From JALSIF01 sp026981635 [NCBI: bacterium] (GTDB lineage Bacteria; 4484-113; JALSIF01): 6,921 bases of DNA. The notes under the pieces were generated by a model. That model saw nothing but the letters and a program-made list of their open reading frames with translations. It had not been told where the DNA came from and did no database searches. The DNA lies in the NCBI GenBank assembly GCA_026981635.1, contig JALSIF010000005.1, forward strand, positions 1 to 6,921. The letters run 5' to 3'. Every line of letters begins with the position of its first letter. The stretch's first letter is position 1. The position numbers and the translations under genes were made by a program. This document shows, piece after piece, positions 5,213 through 6,921 of the stretch.

Positions 5213-6646
5213 TCAGAGGTCCTCCTTGGTGATGAAGCCGGGTCTGGTCAGGCGGTCGGGGGTAAAGATCTTCCTTACCTGTTCCTCGGTAAGCACCCCC
5301 TCCTCCACCACTTCTCGCAGGATGGGCTTGCCCTTGGCCAGGGCCTGCTTTACGATGCGGGCGGCCTGGTTGTAGCCGATGAGGGGATTTAGCACGGTGG
5401 CCAGGGAGAGGCTGGACTCAAAGAAGTGGCGGCAGCGCTCCTGGTTCGCCCTAATGCCCCGGACGCAGCGCTCGGTGAAGGCGGTGATGGCGTTGGTGAG
5501 GATCTTTAGCATGTGGGTAAGGTTAAATCCCACCACCGGCATCATCACATTGAGCTGGTGCTCGCCAGCGGTGGTGCAGTAGTCCACCGTGGTAGCTAGC
5601 CCAACCACCTGGAAGCAGACCTGGTTTAGCATCTCCACCATGGAGGGGTTGATCTTGCCCGGCATGATGGAGCTTCCCGGCTGGACGGTGGGCAGGACGA
5701 TCTCGTAGATCCCCGAGGTGGGGCCGGCGTTCATGTGGCGAAGGTCAATGCCAATTTTCAGCAGGTCCAGCGCCAAACAGCGGAGGGCGGCGGCAAACTC
5801 GGCAAAGTCGTGGATGTTATGGGCGATCTCAATGTAGTTTCGGGCTGGCTTCAGGTCCAGGCCGGTAAGTTCGGCAAGTTTCAGGGCTACCCGCTCGCGG
5901 TAGTCGGGGTGGGTGTTTAGGCCGGTGCCCACCGCCGTCCCGCCCAGGTTGAGGTGGTAGAGCTCCCCGCTTGCCCGGACGAGGCGCTGTCTGGCCTTCT
6001 CCACCGTGTCGGCAAAGGCGGTAAAGACCTGGCCCAGGGTGATGGGGGTGGCGTCCTGGTTGTGGGTGCGGCCGGTGGTGATCACCTGGGCAAACTCCTC
6101 CCCCTTCTCCCCCAGGGCCTGGATGAGGCTGTCCAGGGAGCTGAGCAGGGCGGGCAGCATCCTGAGGCAGGTTAGGCGGATGGCGGTGGGGAAGGTGTCG
6201 TTGGTGGACTGGGCCATGTTGACGTGGTCGTTGGGGTGGACCAGGGGGTAGGTGCCCCGCTCGGGGTGGCCGGCAATCTCGTTTGCCCGGTTGGCAATCA
6301 CTTCGTTGGTGTTCATGTTGAAGCTGGTGCCGGCCCCCGCCTGGTAGACGTCCACCACCCACTGGTCAAGGAACTTTCCGGCGAGCACCTCGTCGCAGGC
6401 CGCAACGATGGCGTCCCGCTGCTCCTCGGATAGCATCCCCAGCTCGCAGTTGACCAGGGCGGCGGCTTTCTTGATGAGCACGTAGCTTTCAATGAAGACC
6501 CGGTCTATTACCAGCCCGCTGATGGGGAAGTTTTCCCTTGCCCGCTGGGTCTGGGCACCGTAGTAGGCCTCCTTGGGGACCTTGACCTCGCCCAGGGAGT
6601 CGCGCTCAATGCGATAGTTGCCTTCTTCACCCTGAACCTGGTTCAC
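5213..6646 (-). CDS. Class II fumarase/aspartase-family lyase (aspartate ammonia-lyase or fumarate hydratase)
   Basis: The product from GTG 6646 is 477 residues. I chose this start because GGGAGG (6655-6660) lies 8 bases upstream and homologues begin close to YRIERDSLGEVKVP (11-24). A GTG at 6691 would add 15 atypical residues. Visible family motifs are GAGTSFNMNTNEVIANR (104-120), HPNDHVNMAQSTNDTFPTA (137-155), TGRTHNQDATPITLGQ (191-206) and the superfamily signature GSSIMPGKINP (324-334), whose serine loop holds the catalytic base. The enzyme either deaminates aspartate to fumarate or interconverts fumarate and malate, as a cytosolic homotetramer. Evidence is mixed: DTFPTA, GRTH..DATP and GGTAVGTGLNTHP look fumarase-like. 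QAGAGTS, NPSMVEMLNQVCFQV, REVVEEGVLTEEQ and TRPGF look aspartase-like. I lean slightly to aspartase. The superfamily is certain; the substrate is not. Confidence 0.93.
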   Translation of the reverse strand: MNQVQGEEGNYRIERDSLGEVKVPKEAYYGAQTQRARENFPISGLVIDRVFIESYVLIKKAAALVNCELGMLSEEQRDAIVAACDEVLAGKFLDQWVVDVYQAGAGTSFNMNTNEVIANRANEIAGHPERGTYPLVHPNDHVNMAQSTNDTFPTAIRLTCLRMLPALLSSLDSLIQALGEKGEEFAQVITTGRTHNQDATPITLGQVFTAFADTVEKARQRLVRASGELYHLNLGGTAVGTGLNTHPDYRERVALKLAELTGLDLKPARNYIEIAHNIHDFAEFAAALRCLALDLLKIGIDLRHMNAGPTSGIYEIVLPTVQPGSSIMPGKINPSMVEMLNQVCFQVVGLATTVDYCTTAGEHQLNVMMPVVGFNLTHMLKILTNAITAFTERCVRGIRANQERCRHFFESSLSLATVLNPLIGYNQAARIVKQALAKGKPILREVVEEGVLTEEQVRKIFTPDRLTRPGFITKEDL

Positions 6647-6654
6647 CTTGCCTT

Positions 6655-6683
6655 CCTCCCTTGGTTTGAGTGGCCCAATTCTA
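6655..6683 (-). promoter_or_regulatory. Candidate -10 box and Shine-Dalgarno site for the lyase gene
   Basis: On the minus strand, TAGAAT (6678-6683) matches TATAAT at 5 of 6 positions. It would start transcription near 6671, giving a leader of about 25 bases. GGGAGG (6655-6660) in that leader sits 8 bases before GTG 6646. This supports that start over the GTG at 6691, which lies upstream of the predicted transcript start. No clear -35 hexamer is present. Confidence 0.4.
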
Positions 6684-6710
6684 GTCCCCACTGGAGCATC
6701 CTCCGGCGCC

Positions 6711-6716
6711 TATACT
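6711..6716 (+). promoter_or_regulatory. Candidate -10 box of the small membrane-protein gene
   Basis: TATACT matches TATAAT at 5 of 6 positions and ends 11 bases before the TTG at 6728, so the leader would be only a few bases long. No Shine-Dalgarno is present in the gap and no -35 hexamer is convincing. The inference rests on this short match alone. Confidence 0.25.
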
Positions 6717-6727
6717 CTTAGCCAGCC

Positions 6728-6919
6728 TTGACGAGGGAGAACAACCAGTCCACCCAGCCGGAGGAGAGCCCCCCCACCCCTGCCAGGGCCGGCATCTTTC
6801 TGCCGGAGCGGTTTGGTGCCCGGGAGATCATGGTTATCGCGGTGGCTTCGGAGGGCTTTCTCCTCATCATCGCTCTACTCATTGCCTGGCTGGGCAGGGT
6901 GGAGCTGGCAGGCTACTAG
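6728..6919 (+). CDS. Small single-pass membrane protein, or the N-terminal fragment of a CPBP-type membrane protease
   Basis: A TTG-initiated frame encodes 63 residues and ends at TAG two bases before the window edge. Residues 1-25 are polar and rich in Pro, Glu and Gln. About residues 34-56 form one hydrophobic segment, with IMVIAVASEGFLLIIALLIAWLG at its core. No earlier ATG or GTG exists in frame; the first ATG (6830) would lose the N-terminus. The SEGFLLIIALLIAWLG pattern is reminiscent of the first membrane helix of CPBP-family intramembrane proteases, often seen as 'EGxLxLLALLLGWLLG'. On that reading the gene may be cut short by a stop codon or frameshift, with the rest beyond the edge. 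Codon choice matches the neighbours. It could equally be a genuine small protein. The CPBP link is from memory and uncertain. Confidence 0.45.
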   Translation: MTRENNQSTQPEESPPTPARAGIFLPERFGAREIMVIAVASEGFLLIIALLIAWLGRVELAGY

Positions 6920-6921
6920 CG

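Noticed and set aside
5829-6362. Minus-strand open frame (177 codons) inside the lyase gene
   Set aside because: It is a frame-shifted shadow of the lyase, consisting mostly of Pro, Gly, His and Arg.
6647-6691. Extension of the lyase to the GTG at 6691
   Set aside because: The 15 extra residues are not family-like, and the GTG at 6646 has GGGAGG at good spacing.
6643-6699. An 18-codon leader ORF (ATG at 6699) whose TGA overlaps the lyase GTG start as GTGA
   Set aside because: Its GGAGG touches the ATG with almost no spacing, and the better -10 box (6678-6683) would start transcription downstream of it. The product shows no attenuator-like codon run.

Overview
This is a gene-dense, GC-rich window (clearly above 60% G+C by eye; Arg codons AGG and CGG and Leu codons CTC and CTG are common, and GTG/TTG starts occur). 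An outer-membrane efflux channel and a second predicted outer-membrane beta-barrel point to a diderm (Gram-negative-type) bacterium. Some features, such as start codons without Shine-Dalgarno sites just after a -10-like box, recall Deinococcus-Thermus and other lineages rich in leaderless mRNAs. I cannot assign a phylum from this sequence alone.

Layout. Bases 1-506 (minus) hold the N-terminal half of a GT-B fold glycosyltransferase (GT4-like) whose C-terminus lies beyond the left edge. A 45-bp divergent gap with a two-way -10 element separates it from a TolC-family outer-membrane efflux protein (552-1985, plus). That gene converges on mnmG (1982-3970, minus), and the two stop codons share one CTAG. 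Upstream of mnmG, on the same strand, is a Met-rich predicted outer-membrane barrel protein (4015-5172). Upstream of that is a class II fumarase/aspartase-family lyase (5213-6646). At the right edge, divergent from the lyase, a 63-codon ORF (6728-6919, plus) encodes a short protein with one membrane segment.

How the parts may work together. MnmG (tRNA wobble modification) and the fumarate-forming or fumarate-hydrating lyase are housekeeping enzymes. The most interesting part is the Met-rich barrel gene. A perfect 7-3-7 inverted repeat, ATACCCCATAGGGGTAT, covers its start codon and resembles the operators of the CsoR family of copper, nickel and sulfur-stress repressors. With methionines spaced every second residue on predicted beta strands, this suggests a metal-responsive (probably copper) outer-membrane protein with its own promoter inside an otherwise same-strand run of genes. 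The TolC-family channel could serve the same trafficking, but no RND pump, membrane-fusion protein or metal regulator is present to show it. No RNA gene, CRISPR array, insertion sequence or prophage feature was seen. No gene-free stretch exceeds about 80 bases.
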